Assembly (NCBI GenBank): GCA_002964805.2
Contig: PUDQ02000081.1
Span: 180,697 to 244,696 of the forward strand
DNA length: 64,000 nt
Reading direction: 5' to 3'
Source: Trametes villosa
Lineage: Eukaryota > Basidiomycota > Agaricomycetes > Polyporales > Polyporaceae
Shown here piece after piece: positions 12,101-22,138 of this stretch. The notes beneath the pieces were generated by a model, which was not told the origin of the DNA, made no database searches, and saw nothing but the letters and a program-made list of their open reading frames with translations. The position numbers were made by a program, and so were the translations under genes. The stretch's first letter is position 1, and each line of letters opens with the position of its first letter.

Positions 12101-13731
12101 TCTCCAGAGACTGGGGGGCGACAGCGCATGCGCTTGTCGCCCAGGCAGGGGGCGATCCTCTCAGTGGCGACCCCACCTCACTGCGGGAAGCCCAGGAAGC
12201 TCCGGACTGGCCGCAGTGGGAGGAGGCAATCGCCACGGAGATGGAGAACCTGCGCGCGCACGGCACGTATGACCTAGTCGCACGCCCGCCGGGCGCGCAC
12301 ATCATCGGCAGTAAACTGGTGTTTCATCGCAAGCGCGACGCCGATGGGTCTGTCAAGCAATGTAAGGTCAGAGTTGTCGCACAGGGGTTCGCCCAGATAC
12401 CCGGTGTCGATTACAACGAGACTTTTGCCCCCGTCGCTAAGTCTAGTTCGCTCCGTGTCATGCTCGCGCTCGCGGCCCGCTTCGGCTGGCCGCTGATCCA
12501 GCTAGATGTGAAAAGCGCGTACCTCAACGGTACGATAGACGAGGAGATCTTCATGCGCCAGCCTCCGGGCACAGCGGCGCCAGGAGAAGAGCACCTGGTG
12601 TGCCGCCTGAAGAAATCCTTGTACGGGTTGAAGCAGGCGGGGCACGCGTGGTATAGGACGTATCGTCAAGCGATGACCGCGCTAGGGATGACGCGTAGCG
12701 AGTCGGACCACGCGTGTTTTTGGCAACACCAGGGAGAATCGTTGGCGATGGTTGGTACCATCGTCGATGATATGCTCGTAACGGGGACGCCCGACCTCGT
12801 CGAGAGGTTCCGGGAGGGTATCAAAACCCATTTCACCGTGACTGACGCCGGGGAGGTGTCGTGGCTGCTCGGAATCGAGGTCGCGCGCGATGTCGCCGCA
12901 GGCACGGTGCGACTCGCGCAGAGGTCCGCAATCGACACCGTCGTGCGCGCAATGCACCTTGAGGGAGCCAAGCCCGCGAGCACCCCAATCGCAGTCGGCG
13001 GAGTCCTTGACAAGTCGCAGTGCCCGACGACGACCACCGCGATCGCAGACATGAGCGGCGTCCCCTACCGCGAAGGTGTGGGGATGTGCATGTACATCGC
13101 GGTGACGACGCGGCCGGACATCGCCTACGCCGTGCACAGGCTCGCGCAGTACATGAGCAACCCGGGCCGTCCGCATTGGGAGGCGTTGAAGCGCCTGGTG
13201 CGGTATCTCATGGGCACACGGGAGCTCTGGCTGTCGTACGGCGAGGACGCGTCTGGACTAGCTGGATACACGGACGCAGACTGGGGCACAAGCGACGACA
13301 CACGCCACTCGGTGTGCGGATACGTATACACGTTCGACGGCGGCGCCATATCCTGGTCGGCGAAGAAGCAAAGCGTCGTGGCCCTCTCGTCCACCGAAGC
13401 CGAGTACATCGGTATCACACACGCGGCGAAGGAGGCCATATGGCTCAGGTCCCTCCTCAGCGACCTCATTCATCCGGACTTCGCGGGTCACGCGGTGCGG
13501 CTCTTCAGCGACAACAAGAGCGCGATGGACCTAGCTCGGAACAACGCGTTCCACGCGCGCACCAAGCACATCGCCATCCGCTATCATTTCATCCGCGAGG
13601 TCGTCGAACGCAAGCAAGTCGAGCTGGGCTACCGACGGACGGAGGATATGCCGGCGGACGTCTTCACCAAACCGCTCACGCGACGCCGCCTGGATCACCT
13701 CAACGCGCTGTTCGGACTGCACGCGCTTTGA
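9136..13731 (+). CDS. Copia-type Gag-Pol polyprotein, intact (1531 aa)
   Basis: Encodes the structural and enzymatic proteins of the element as one frame. Approximate order by residue: Gag region 1-300; CCHC zinc knuckle CYNCHRRGHIARNC at about 310; aspartic protease with DSGA at about 391; GAG-pre-integrase with H-x-C-L-A-H-V near 540 and C-x2-C near 577; integrase core with FHSDSWDA, LHSDNGGEF and PEQNGIAERAHR (D, D, E); an acidic linker at about 830-920; reverse transcriptase with LDVKSAYLNG, LKKSLYGLKQAG and the catalytic VDDM box; and RNase H with GYTDADWG, SSTEAEY, SDNKSAMDL and the C-terminal MPADVFTKPL. The ATG at 9136 follows 67 bases after the left repeat. There is no frameshift between gag and pol, as is usual in fungal and plant copia elements. 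All catalytic motifs visible are preserved. Confidence 0.95.
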   Translation: MSFETSINSSKYSVPKLATDGSNWVTYRERMKVIQAAKGHMPHIRGSIRKPPLPPPIDRELPHIPPRAPANTEPPPSDPDASETTPTPERPTAGTAPRRTTEGVDPAQRDAYSDLTDEAYADLVDKMESKYTAWETKEADARALIYETLSDDLFIEVQSQPTAKDLWLAVVASCENKSLMYANAIRTRIQNTRCPEGGDVRAHLALLLRERQNLAAVGVRLGESEFAAIITNSLPESYHSRVQSIIDISSISGHTIPIEFLINKLNEEYDRRAIVKANDAALAAAAAATVTATTNATAASATTGRQGVECYNCHRRGHIARNCRKKGGGREGQPWPPRSGAGGGKDDDAPGNNANAGANANAAAERHHGFVALGNTVTSALAAAPGLYVDVFDSGASVHISPYRERFTSFTELKPPRAITAANGDEFLATGEGDVEICVPNGGVSRTLTLRNVLYSPSVAFALVSIRKADEGGYTTVFEHSECRIYERASELDVARIPLTNGLYQVVSQYVEVGATATAMESALATSSRPGSKKVLEVTTFGLHRCLAHVSLKAAKDLIASGHATGVKIVEGDEDETCEACLQSKITRKAIPDEAHGAPHDIEITKYGEKFHSDSWDADATSLGGNIKSALFVDQHTRTHHGYPNKSVAETAQAYKELEAAVLTQTGTQIKWLHSDNGGEFIALKDHLASRGTYWSASTPRTPEQNGIAERAHRVHRERVSAMLLDAQLPQSLWAHAYKHSIYVHNRTGHAALGGMTPYEARFGTPPDLRHLRPWGSQVIVRRDKSRKLEPRGAKGFFVGFSENHRDAVHVYWPERRTVTVVRSYIWADGSGAVASEGATDEDADVNEDVVDVDVDATAHDSEPHDEDRDDEDRGGEKADAGAEDGEGVRGDEEEAEGDGREARDGAVGDPEEDDIVEQEPPPAQPLGRGHRIKKPSPLARRILEGEGSADGRTGRPRRALMAEDIMGAMAALESWQEEPNGESLTPEISRDWGATAHALVAQAGGDPLSGDPTSLREAQEAPDWPQWEEAIATEMENLRAHGTYDLVARPPGAHIIGSKLVFHRKRDADGSVKQCKVRVVAQGFAQIPGVDYNETFAPVAKSSSLRVMLALAARFGWPLIQLDVKSAYLNGTIDEEIFMRQPPGTAAPGEEHLVCRLKKSLYGLKQAGHAWYRTYRQAMTALGMTRSESDHACFWQHQGESLAMVGTIVDDMLVTGTPDLVERFREGIKTHFTVTDAGEVSWLLGIEVARDVAAGTVRLAQRSAIDTVVRAMHLEGAKPASTPIAVGGVLDKSQCPTTTTAIADMSGVPYREGVGMCMYIAVTTRPDIAYAVHRLAQYMSNPGRPHWEALKRLVRYLMGTRELWLSYGEDASGLAGYTDADWGTSDDTRHSVCGYVYTFDGGAISWSAKKQSVVALSSTEAEYIGITHAAKEAIWLRSLLSDLIHPDFAGHAVRLFSDNKSAMDLARNNAFHARTKHIAIRYHFIREVVERKQVELGYRRTEDMPADVFTKPLTRRRLDHLNALFGLHAL

Positions 13732-14033
13732 GGGGGCGTGTTGAGGATAGCGGGGTGTCGCGGCGAGGCCGGACACCACGCTGAAGGAGGACGCGACGGC
13801 GGCGACGGTGTCGCCGCCGGGCGACGTCAAAGCGCGCGCAGCGCAAGCGCAGGGGCGCACGTAGGGAGGGGGCGCGTAGGATGTTGAGGAGGAGCGGGCC
13901 GACGCTGAGCGTCGGCGAGTAGGTGTATTCGAGAGTAGAAGCGCGGCGCGCTCTGGTGAGCGCGCGCGCGCCCAACCGCGCGGGCTAGGCCGGCGGTTGT
14001 TTGGTAGTGTTTGTCCCGAAAAAGGCGCGGCCT

Positions 14034-14273
14034 GAGGGCGCGCGGGCGCGGGCTCACAAACCTCACGCATTCTTGCCCAAAGACTGTGTGAGGTGAGTTC
14101 CCCCGCGCCCGTTCTCGTACATTGACATCGCGTACTTACCGACCTTGTAGATCTGACGCGATCGCGCCCTTAGGTTAGAATACACGCATTCTTGCCCAAA
14201 GACTGTGTGAGATCTGACGCGATCGCGCCCTTAGCTCGCTACCCGCCGCTCGCCGTCCCGCATAACCTTAAAA
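14034..14273 (+). repeat. 3' long terminal repeat
   Basis: Identical copy of 8829-9068, including the duplicated internal modules. One extra A follows at 14274 before the sequences diverge. It ends 108 bp upstream of the tRNA-Lys gene. Confidence 0.88.
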
Positions 14274-14381
14274 AGGCCTGACACAGAATATCAGCATACC
14301 AACTTCTTGGATGAGCCTTCTTATCCCCTTCGGCTGTGAGCCACCTCAACGTATTGATGCGCAACAAAACAACATTCCGCC

Positions 14382-14475
14382 GCCCGCCTAGCTCAATCGG
14401 ATAGAGCGTCAGACTCTTATGACCGATGTGTTTGGTGGTTATCTGAAGGCTGCGAGTTCGACCCTCGCGGTGGGC
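14382..14475 (+). tRNA. tRNA-Lys(CTT) with 21-nt intron
   Basis: The acceptor stem GCCCGCC (14382-14388) pairs with GGTGGGC (14469-14475). The D-arm is GCTC...GAGC. The anticodon stem TCAGA (14409-14413) pairs with TCTGA (14442-14446). The T-arm is GCGAG-TTCGACC-CTCGC. Loop CTCTTA plus A after removing 14420-14440 gives anticodon CTT (14416-14418), with the intron at the canonical site after base 37. A T-run terminator (cttttt) follows at about 14491. An inverted second copy is at 40168-40261. Confidence 0.93.
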
Positions 14476-15365
14476 TACTGTTCAAACGGCATACTTTTTG
14501 CCTTCCGCCCGCGGGAGCTCCGAAGGATAAAGATCTTTAAAAGAACTTTTATGCGAGGCGTTGGTCACGTGACCTCGTATCGCTTGCCCTCAGTGTTTCC
14601 CCCAGCCATGAGGAGGATAAGCCTCTCAACAGCCAGTGTCATCTCTCGCGATGCTGTTGCAGTGGGGCTGAAGGCTGCTGAGGGGGAATGTTACGTACGG
14701 AAGCTCAGATTGCAGGCCCGGGTGGCGACTTTGGACGCCGCTTCATGTAAGCGCCCACTCGCACCTTCAAGTTGAACTTGAAGCTGGACCGTTCGACGAC
14801 ATCTGCCCGAGTAACGTAGGAGGCAATCCTGTACGTATTGCGTCAAATAAAGCAGTGGAACTGCTAATCCAATGACGCTCCCTCTTGCAGAGCATGTGGA
14901 GGCGAACGAGCCTGTCCGACAGCAAGCTGCGAGCCTCTCCCAAGCAAACCGTCTCTTGCATTCGTAGTGCTTGGTCATCGGCAAGGCACATCAAGCGTCA
15001 GGCAGGAGACATACTGTGAGGTGCAGCTCTGAAGCTCGGCCATCGGTGTTACTGGCATCAGGAGGCATTATGCTGCGTGCGCGGCGCGCTTAGCGCTCGC
15101 AGATGCGGACTTAGCACGTACGCGTCGCACATAGTCCCCCTACTGAACGGTCGGACTCGGAGATATGCGTTGTGCTATAGCAGGCGGCTACTGGGCAAGC
15201 GCCGATCTGGTGTGCCGTCCATGCTGCGGTGGGACGCGTTGAACGTGTTGAGCACCGTACCTAGTGCATCCCAGCGGGTCTCTCCCTCAGACCGTTTGTC
15301 ATGCAATCCAGCCATGCGCTGTGGGAACGGCCTGCTACGCCTGGAGTCGCTGTAGTCGCGAAATG

Positions 15366-15373
15366 TATAAAAG
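15366..15373 (+). promoter_or_regulatory. TATA box of dehydrogenase A
   Basis: TATAAAAG followed by ggtgagcagc, about 88 bp upstream of the ATG at 15461. The same block is conserved in front of copy D on the other strand (39244-39251). Confidence 0.7.
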
Positions 15374-15460
15374 GGTGAGCAGCCGGTGTCCTCAGAGCCA
15401 ACATCCTCACTGACAAACGTCCTCTCACAACAACCTCTACCACAGACTTCCTAGATCACC

Positions 15461-17010
15461 ATGTCCAGCTTCTGGCAGCTCCCCCCGCCCCCGCCGACCC
15501 CGCTCGGCCGCCACCGCAAGCTCGCGCCCATCGCGGGCGTGCGCGTGTCCCCCATCGTCCTCGGTGCCATGAGCATCGGAGACAAGTGGGCGGAGTACGG
15601 CATGGGCGCGATGGACAAGGCGAGCAGCTTCAAGCTGCTCGACGCGTACTACGTCAAGGGCGGGAACTTCATCGACACCGCGAACGGCTACCAGGACGAG
15701 TCCTCGGAGGAGTTCATCGGGGAGTGGATGGAGGCGCGCGGCATCCGCGACCAGATTGTGGTCGCGACGAAGGTCGGCTCTCTTACCCTACTTGCACCTG
15801 ATATCCCGGCTGACAGTTTGCGGCGTATAGTACACGACCAACTACAAGCGCGGAGACAGCTACGAGGCGATTCAGCAGAAGACGCACTACACAGGGAACA
15901 ACATCAAGTCCCTGCACCTCTCGGTGGAGGCTTCCTTGAAGAAGCTGCGCACGGACTACATTGACATCCTCTACGTCCACTGGGTAAGTCTCCGCATCAA
16001 ACTGATCGTCGAAACAAAATTGATCGAACAATCAACAGTGGGACTTCGACAGCACTGTCGAGGAAGTCATGAACGGGTTGCACAACTTGGTCGTCTCCGG
16101 CAAGGTTCTCTACCTCGTGAGTACATGTTCGCTTGCGTCTACGCGCATGTGGGACTGACGCAGGCTTTGACAGGGCATCTCGGACACCCCAGCTTGGATC
16201 GTGTCGAAGGCGAACACGTACGCCCGCCTCATGGGCAAGACGCCCTTCGTCATCTACCAGGGCCAGTGGAACGTCCTCCTGCGCGACTTCGAGCGCGAGA
16301 TCATCCCTATGACCAGAGAAGAAGGTAAGCACGCAACAGTGAATGTTCGAACCGAGTTGAGCTGACTTCAACGCGATCTCAGGTATTGCGCTCGCTCCGT
16401 GGGGCGTCTTGGCCGGGGGGAAGATCCGCTCTGACGAAGAGGAAGAGAGACGGCGCCAGACTGGCGAGAAGGGTGAGCTCACCGCGCTGTGCGCTGTCGC
16501 AGTGTGCTGAGCGCTACTTGCAGGCCGTATGGCGCTCCAGCCCAACTGGGAGAGAACCGAGGACGAGAAGAAGATGTGCAAGGCCCTCGAGGAAGTCGCC
16601 AAGCAGGTTGGCGCGAAGAACATCCAAGCTGGTGAGTCGAACCCACCTAGAGCGCCGTGTCTAGAAGTGATGCTCACCCCGATCTCAGTGGCCATCGCGT
16701 ACGTGATGCAGAAGACGCCGTACGTTTTCCCCATCGTCGGCGGGCGCAAGGTCGAGCAGCTCGAGGACAACATCGAAGGCCTGAACGTTGCGCTCACCGC
16801 GGAGCACATTAAGTACCTCGAGAGCATCCTCCCGTTCAACCCCGGCTTCCCGACCACCATGATCGTAAGTCCTGCTATCGCCCCACATCTTGAAGCGGAG
16901 ACTTACAATGAGTTTTTCTGCAGGGTGATGGCACGGAGTACTCGATCTCCACCAAGACGGCCGGCAACTTCGACAAGTGGCCCCTTGCTCAGGCTATCCG
17001 CCCGGCGTAG
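15461..17010 (+). CDS. Aryl-alcohol dehydrogenase, copy A (aldo/keto reductase)
   Basis: NADP-dependent aldo/keto reductase of the fungal aryl-alcohol dehydrogenase type, reducing aryl aldehydes such as veratraldehyde to the alcohols in the cytosol. Eight exons, the first ones 15461-15772, 15831-15983, 16039-16116 and 16174-16324; the last ends CGCCCGGCG-TAG at 17010. The tetrad expected for the family is visible: Asp and Tyr in NFIDTANGY, Lys in VVATK at the exon 1 end, His in DILYVHW at the exon 2 end. The dinucleotide-binding C-terminal block is [18 protein letters not shown]. Length, about 385 residues, is normal. It is nearly identical to copy D in the opposite arm; one visible change is YYVKGG here against YYDKGG in D. 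No break is seen. Confidence 0.93.
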
Positions 17011-17415
17011 ATTCGCATCTTGATCTTCGCGTGTACGATATGCTGTGTGCTGAGCCTCATTTGGATGTAACCGTTGATCGATGTCAATATGAGTCTAGTT
17101 ACCTTGAATTCAGCCTGTACTGACTCGAGGAGTTAGAACTTGAGGATCTGCTAGAATGCCCGTCATATAAGTGATGATAACGCGTAAAAATCCTGACCGA
17201 GCGTAATAATACGACATCCACCAGAATTATCGATGCCAGGCGCATGTGCATAGGCCATCCAAAGGATGGCCCGGAGCTTGAGGACTCGTTTACGATCCTT
17301 CTTGAAGCCACTTACCTTTTTGAGACGCACACTGAAGTTCGCGATCCTTTTAGACGCCCGTCGTTCAGGTTTGGCCAGGCCCACCACTCTCCAGGACGGA
17401 CTTGTACATATCGGC

Positions 17416-18464
17416 ATGACGTTCTCATACGTTATAGGTACAGAGGACAACCAACGGTCGCGAATTTTGCTGACGTTCCGCACAGAGCATATGGAGGAGG
17501 ACGAGCAGACGCCGAAATCCCTGCCAAAATGGGTAGAGCTCGAGTACTCGGTAGGTACCGCTCATGTGGCTCGAATCTCAATGCCAACCCCGAAGTTCTT
17601 ACCCAGCATTGCATAGCATATGAGGACTTTTGCAGGGCCGGATGCGACAGTGCACTTCACGCACCTGTCGCCAGGGTCGTGTAACACGCTCACGTCTCTG
17701 TTCACACAAGACGCGGGGCCGTCGAAGGCGTCCGCGTACGCGCACCAAAAATCAGTCCTTGAGCTGATGGAGGAAAAGGGCGTACCGCTAGAGAAGGTAT
17801 GCCTCCTCGATCCGAAGGCGGAGGAGGAACTCTCGCCAGAAGACGGGGACGGCCGATTCGAGTGGTTCTTATTCGGTGTAAGCCGCTTGACCACCTGTGT
17901 GCCGCCCACTTCTGACTAGTCACGTAGGGAATCTTGGGTTCGTAGGCATATGCTTCCACCTGAGGGCCCGCTCCTGAGGGCACGATGCTTTCACAGGGGA
18001 CGATCCTCCACGCGACAGGACTGGCGAACTCCGGGTCCTTGGCTTCCCGGGCAGACGGCTAGGGCCTGTCCAAATGACGACTGACACCGCGCTCGGTGTC
18101 ACGAAAATTGTGGTCCAAGACAAGAGTGCGTAGTCAACTTACCTGATGCGCATCTCTCACCGACTCACCCTTGCTCTGCAGAACCACTCACGCAGATTCC
18201 GTTCATAGTACGCTCGATCAGCCTTCCTATAATCTGCTGCGCTCAACCTCCGTACTGACTCAGGACTTCCCCACCATTACCTTCAACGCCAAGGAAAGCG
18301 TAGAGATGCCGTTCAGTACGTCGCCCGTCCTCTCCCAAATCGGCTTCCCTTGTTCTCACGGCGCCTATCACCCAGAGTACATATCAGATGGGAAGAACCC
18401 GATCCTGCCTCCTGGAATGCGCGAGCACCTTCACGAGGACTTGAACAAAAGCTTTGACTTCTGA
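17416..18464 (+). CDS. SFM1: SFM1-like SPOUT protein-arginine methyltransferase
   Basis: Homologue of yeast Sfm1, the SPOUT-fold enzyme that methylates an arginine of ribosomal protein uS3 using S-adenosylmethionine. Eight exons reconstruct the whole protein: 17416-17437, 17486-17550, 17617-17877, 17928-17937, 17997-18125, 18182-18207, 18264-18315 and 18376-18464 (TGA). The start gives MTFSYVIEHMEE, the family N-terminus. Diagnostic blocks are VCLLDPKAEEELSPEDG, FLFGGILGDDPPRDRT, GPVQMTTDTALGVT and SVEMPFKY. Exon 4 is only 10 nt (GGAATCTTGG) and completes the GILGDDPP motif, so gene predictors may miss it. The start lies just past the left arm of the inverted duplication. Identification rests on motif recall, which I judge strong. 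Confidence 0.88.
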
Positions 18465-18697
18465 AGCTGCGCTGGCCACGGCCATGAGGTGCGGCAGTTC
18501 CACCTTGACGCGCCGCAGCGTGCTGAGACAGAGTCCGCCCGCAGGCCTACGTCCTTTGTTTGGATGGTTTTGTAACGCGCAATAATCAATGTCGCGTGGC
18601 TGCCACAGCACTCTCCATCGCTCGCGCGTTTGAAAGGGCGTGTTGTGCTCGTCTGAAAGCCACTGTGGCCAGCGACGCTGTGGCTAATCCGCCCGAG

Positions 18698-18705
18698 TAT
18701 AAAAT
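18698..18705 (+). promoter_or_regulatory. TATA box upstream of the FunK1 kinase
   Basis: TATAAAAT in gtataaaatggcag, about 170 bp before the chosen ATG. A likely 5'-untranslated intron (about 18821-18871, gtgagt...cacag) accounts for the distance. Confidence 0.5.
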
Positions 18706-18878
18706 GGCAGGGTTCCTTCCAGCAGACTCTCACCATACACAACGACCACCCCAGGACCCCTACCCTACCGCGACTACAACAGGTTTCCAGCTTCTCAGCC
18801 CTACCTTTCAAATTTGTGAGTTTGTCCAGATGCGATGGACTCAGACTTAGCAGTGACTGACGCTGTGCACAGCTCATT

Positions 18879-21203
18879 ATGGATTTCGAGGGGCATATCA
18901 ACAATTGCTCAGAGTTACTCTTCGAGGAGTTGAAAGCCCGAGAGAAAGTCCAGGATGCGATGTACAATCTTGGTGTGGCAAAGGACCATGTACTCGCACT
19001 CTGTAAGCTTCTCTCGACGTTGAGCGCCGAGCTTCATGGTGCGTATCGTTGATGTGGGTTAGACCCTTCACTCTTGCTCACTCTCGAACATCGCAGAGCT
19101 CCTTAAAAACACCGCTTCAGGCCACGAATCTCTCACTTTGGCGGAAAAGGCATACAAGTTCCTCCCGTATACTGGCAATGAGACGATGCCTCAGATCATA
19201 GGCATCCGTTCCGTCCCACCTTCGGCGGACACTCCCGACGCGAACAATGATGTTGGTGATACTTCGTTGACTGATTTCCCCGTTCATCTAGTGGAGTCCC
19301 TCATCGCCGACGAGGCCATGTATCACCCTGAGTCGGAGGGCACCGCCATCAACTCCTACGCAACGGTTTTTCTATGGCAAAACCCACATCGTACAGGCTT
19401 GTATTGCCTCGAGATCCTCGAAAATGGATTCAAGGTCTATTATGCGGATTCCACGGGTACAGTCGGCTCTGACCCTGCGGAATGGGACGACGAGGGCCTC
19501 CAGCTTCTCGTGAACTACGTTTACTCCCTTTACGTCCCGCCCGTCCGTCACTACCTGCACGACCCGACGATGCTCTGGCATGAAGGTTCCTCTGGTTTCT
19601 CGCTATCGATACAATCGAACGGGGAGCGCTTCCCCCATGTCTTTCGCATCCACACCGAGCGCCCGGGGAGGAGACGTACCGGAGTGTTCCTCGCTGGCAG
19701 GCGGCCGACTCGGCAAGCAATCATCAAGGACTGCTATCGAAGACACTCCTTACTTGGCGATGAGCCTGAATCGATCCTGGACAGATTTGTGGAATCCGCG
19801 ATCCTCAAACACATCCACCGCCACGGCTTCGTGCCAGGAGTCGTTCGTGTTGCGCACGAAGAGATAGTCCGTTTCGGGCTTGAAGAAGACTTGGGTATGA
19901 GCAGCAAGATCGAGAGCGTACATGAGCCGCCACGCGTCAAGCACAGGATGGTGCTCGCCGACGTCGGCGAGTCCTTGCTTCGGGCTAAGAGTGTCAATGA
20001 CCTCTTGATGGCGATCTACGACGTACTAGAGGGTACGTGAAGTAACAAAACCTCCCTCACCTGCATTCAGACTGATGCTGCTTTTCTGTGTGTTGTAGTT
20101 CACCGAACGCTGGCTAGCCAAGCGAAGGTGTTGCATCGGGACATGTCCTTGAACAACATCCTAATGTACCCGCGTTGGGCGCATTGTGCCAACGCACGGG
20201 TTATGGAGGACACGCCAGTCTTTATTGATGACGTGCTGTCTGGTCAACTGAGGTAAGCATCCTTGCATGGCAGACCTAGCTTGCTGACAATTCACATCGA
20301 TCCCATGTGATAGAGTTCCCGCGGAGCGCACTCCGCGATGCCTTCTCATCGACTTCGACCTGGCAGTCAGGTTGGACGGGGCCAACGCAGCTTCAAAGCT
20401 GACACAGCGTGTGGTACGCATAGGTCATAATGATTCGAATACTAAATAGCTGACATTATTGACAGGGCACTCCGGCGTATGTAGCTCGCGCGGCAGCTGT
20501 AGGGAAAGTGGTCTATGTTAGGCATGTACCCCTGCCCATGCCCGATCTGTCTCGCCCGGCCGCGCGTCTCTACTACACCCAGGCATACGGACAGGAGCGT
20601 TACGACAAGTACTCTGACGAGCCCTCGGACGCTACAATGTTCCATCGCGGAGTCGTGGGTCCCTTGGCCGATGATATCAAAACTGCATCGCGGCGCTGCG
20701 AGCGCATGCGTTACGAGCACCGGTGGGACTATGACGTGGAGTCGGTATACTGGACGATGTACTCCGCGCTCCTGCGGGTTCGGCCAAAGGGCCACACCGA
20801 CGAGCCCGGCAGCTTGCAGTACAACGCCCTGAACCGCTTTTGGCGGATACTGCGATCGCACAAGTTCCTTCAACCCGGCTCGCATGAGTGCGAGAACTTC
20901 CCTCTTGACACCCGGACTCCACTGCTTGACTGTACACCGGACGCCTTCATTGCGCCGTTCCCCCCGCAGATGCACGATGTTGCGCGAACGCTGTTCGATA
21001 TCGCGCAGCATGTGCGCATCCCGTACGCGGTGATGAAGAAGGAACCGATGTACCCCGAGCACCTGCATGAGGCCGTGCAACGGCTTATCCTCAACTACCT
21101 CGTGCTACATCCGAACGACATCGAGCTCACGCCGGGAAGGCTGCGCTCACCGGACCTCGAGGCGGAGGTACAGCCCTGGGCACTCCATGGACCAGATGCG
21201 TAA
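18879..21203 (+). CDS. FunK1-type fungal protein kinase
   Basis: Member of the FunK1 kinase-like family, greatly expanded in mushroom-forming fungi and of unknown substrate. Exons: 18879-19038, 19097-20032, 20099-20252, 20314-20413 and 20466-21203, all in phase. The N-terminal 300 residues carry the family-specific region (SYATVFLWQNPHR, VPPVRHYLHDPTMLWHEGSS). The catalytic loop is LHRDMSLNNIL at the exon 3 start, and the metal-binding motif is DFD (LIDFDLAVRL) rather than DFG, as is normal for FunK1. A GTP/GTPAYVA-like activation segment opens exon 5. The C-terminal lobe includes DVESVYWTMYSALLR. About 770 residues, no breaks. The gene starts 415 bp after SFM1 in the same direction. Confidence 0.9.
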
Positions 21204-22138
21204 GTGGGTGAAAGCGAGTCGCTGCCGACGTCGATGGGTGACTCCGAGGACAGGGGGCACGACGCGTCCCTGGACGACCCAGAGCCGGAGCGAGCCGCTG
21301 GCGAAGAGGAGGACGTGCCTCGCACTTCGGCGTTGCTCACTGGGACTTGGTCCTACTCGTTCTTCGAGGCCGAGGACAAAGGTGAGGAGGAGGTGTGACT
21401 TGCGCAGTGCCGCAGCCTGGTACACCGTGTCGCTCAAATTTCAGCGTTCCGTTTCTCGTATGTATCCCGGTGTCTTGATCGGTCGTCGACGTTGTTCTTC
21501 GTTATCTTATTTCTTATGTGCTATCTCATTACTTATTCGAATACACGCATGACTCTCGTCGGCCTGCTACGGGTGTCAGCCTCCATGACCATTCGCCCAA
21601 CAGCTCGAGCCGCCGTAAGACCGTACCCGCAGCATCACCGCGGCTTCGCGAATTTGAATGCCGTGATATGTGTGAGCGGCGTGCGCGTTTACGCACAGCG
21701 GTCAAGCTGGGTGCTCTACCAAACACAGTCAGTACGCTCCGAGGATGGCAATCGCGGACATAGCACATACCTACAGGGTACGCCGCGTACCAAGACAGTG
21801 AAGTCATCGATACCAGGCCGGTCGGAACTACGCATAAACTATGTTATAGAAGGCCCTGCGAGAATATCGCGGCGCTGCGTGCAGCAGAGCAGCAAGTCAT
21901 GCGGCCTATCCTGAGCCTCTCACGGCGCCTTCCACCGTGCGCCGCGTCCTACCACCTGCGACTTATCGAGCGAGATTAGTAACTCCAGAAGCAGGCTCCA
22001 ATGTGCGCGGGGCGGGCCTCGGCGCGCGCTGAGCCGTATAAATAAGGCGAGCACTCACCACCTGAGCCCCCGCGTCCCCCACGACTGACCCGCACACGCC
22101 CTCCTACACAGCCCACCACCACCCCAGCCCAAAGCACC
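21204..22138. other. Spacer and promoter region of dehydrogenase B
   Basis: No gene is supported. The first 200 bp continue open and Glu/Asp-rich (MGDSEDRGHDASLDDPEP) but only as an extra frame after the kinase stop. The last 100 bp hold the TATA box of the next gene. Confidence 0.45.
22037..22044 (+). promoter_or_regulatory. TATA box of dehydrogenase B
   Basis: TATAAATA in gccgtataaataaggcgagc, about 95 bp before the ATG at 22139. Confidence 0.65.

Larger units (their letters stand above)
8829..14273 (+). mobile_element. Intact Ty1/copia LTR retrotransposon
   Basis: Two direct repeats of about 240 bp (8829-9068 and 14034-14273), identical by eye, flank a single uninterrupted Gag-Pol frame. 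Immediately inside the left repeat, 9069-9080 reads ggttatgagccc, resembling the copia-type primer binding site. The 3' untranslated part (13732-14033) starts with a purine-rich tgagggggcg. Copia order (protease, integrase, reverse transcriptase, RNase H) is present. Identical repeats plus an open frame suggest recent insertion. I could not find a convincing target-site duplication outside the repeats, so the exact outer boundary, or an end rearrangement, is uncertain. Confidence 0.9.
14382..17395 (+). repeat. Left arm of a 3-kb inverted duplication
   Basis: Contains tRNA-Lys, about 0.9 kb of upstream sequence and dehydrogenase A plus about 380 bp downstream. The reverse complement of 37.22-40.26 kb aligns along all of this. 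It is near-identical in the tRNA and coding exons, and weaker but recognisable in the spacers (for example gtgctatagcaggcggctac at 15172, and gcataggccatccaaggat-like sequence at about 17250). Confidence 0.82.
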
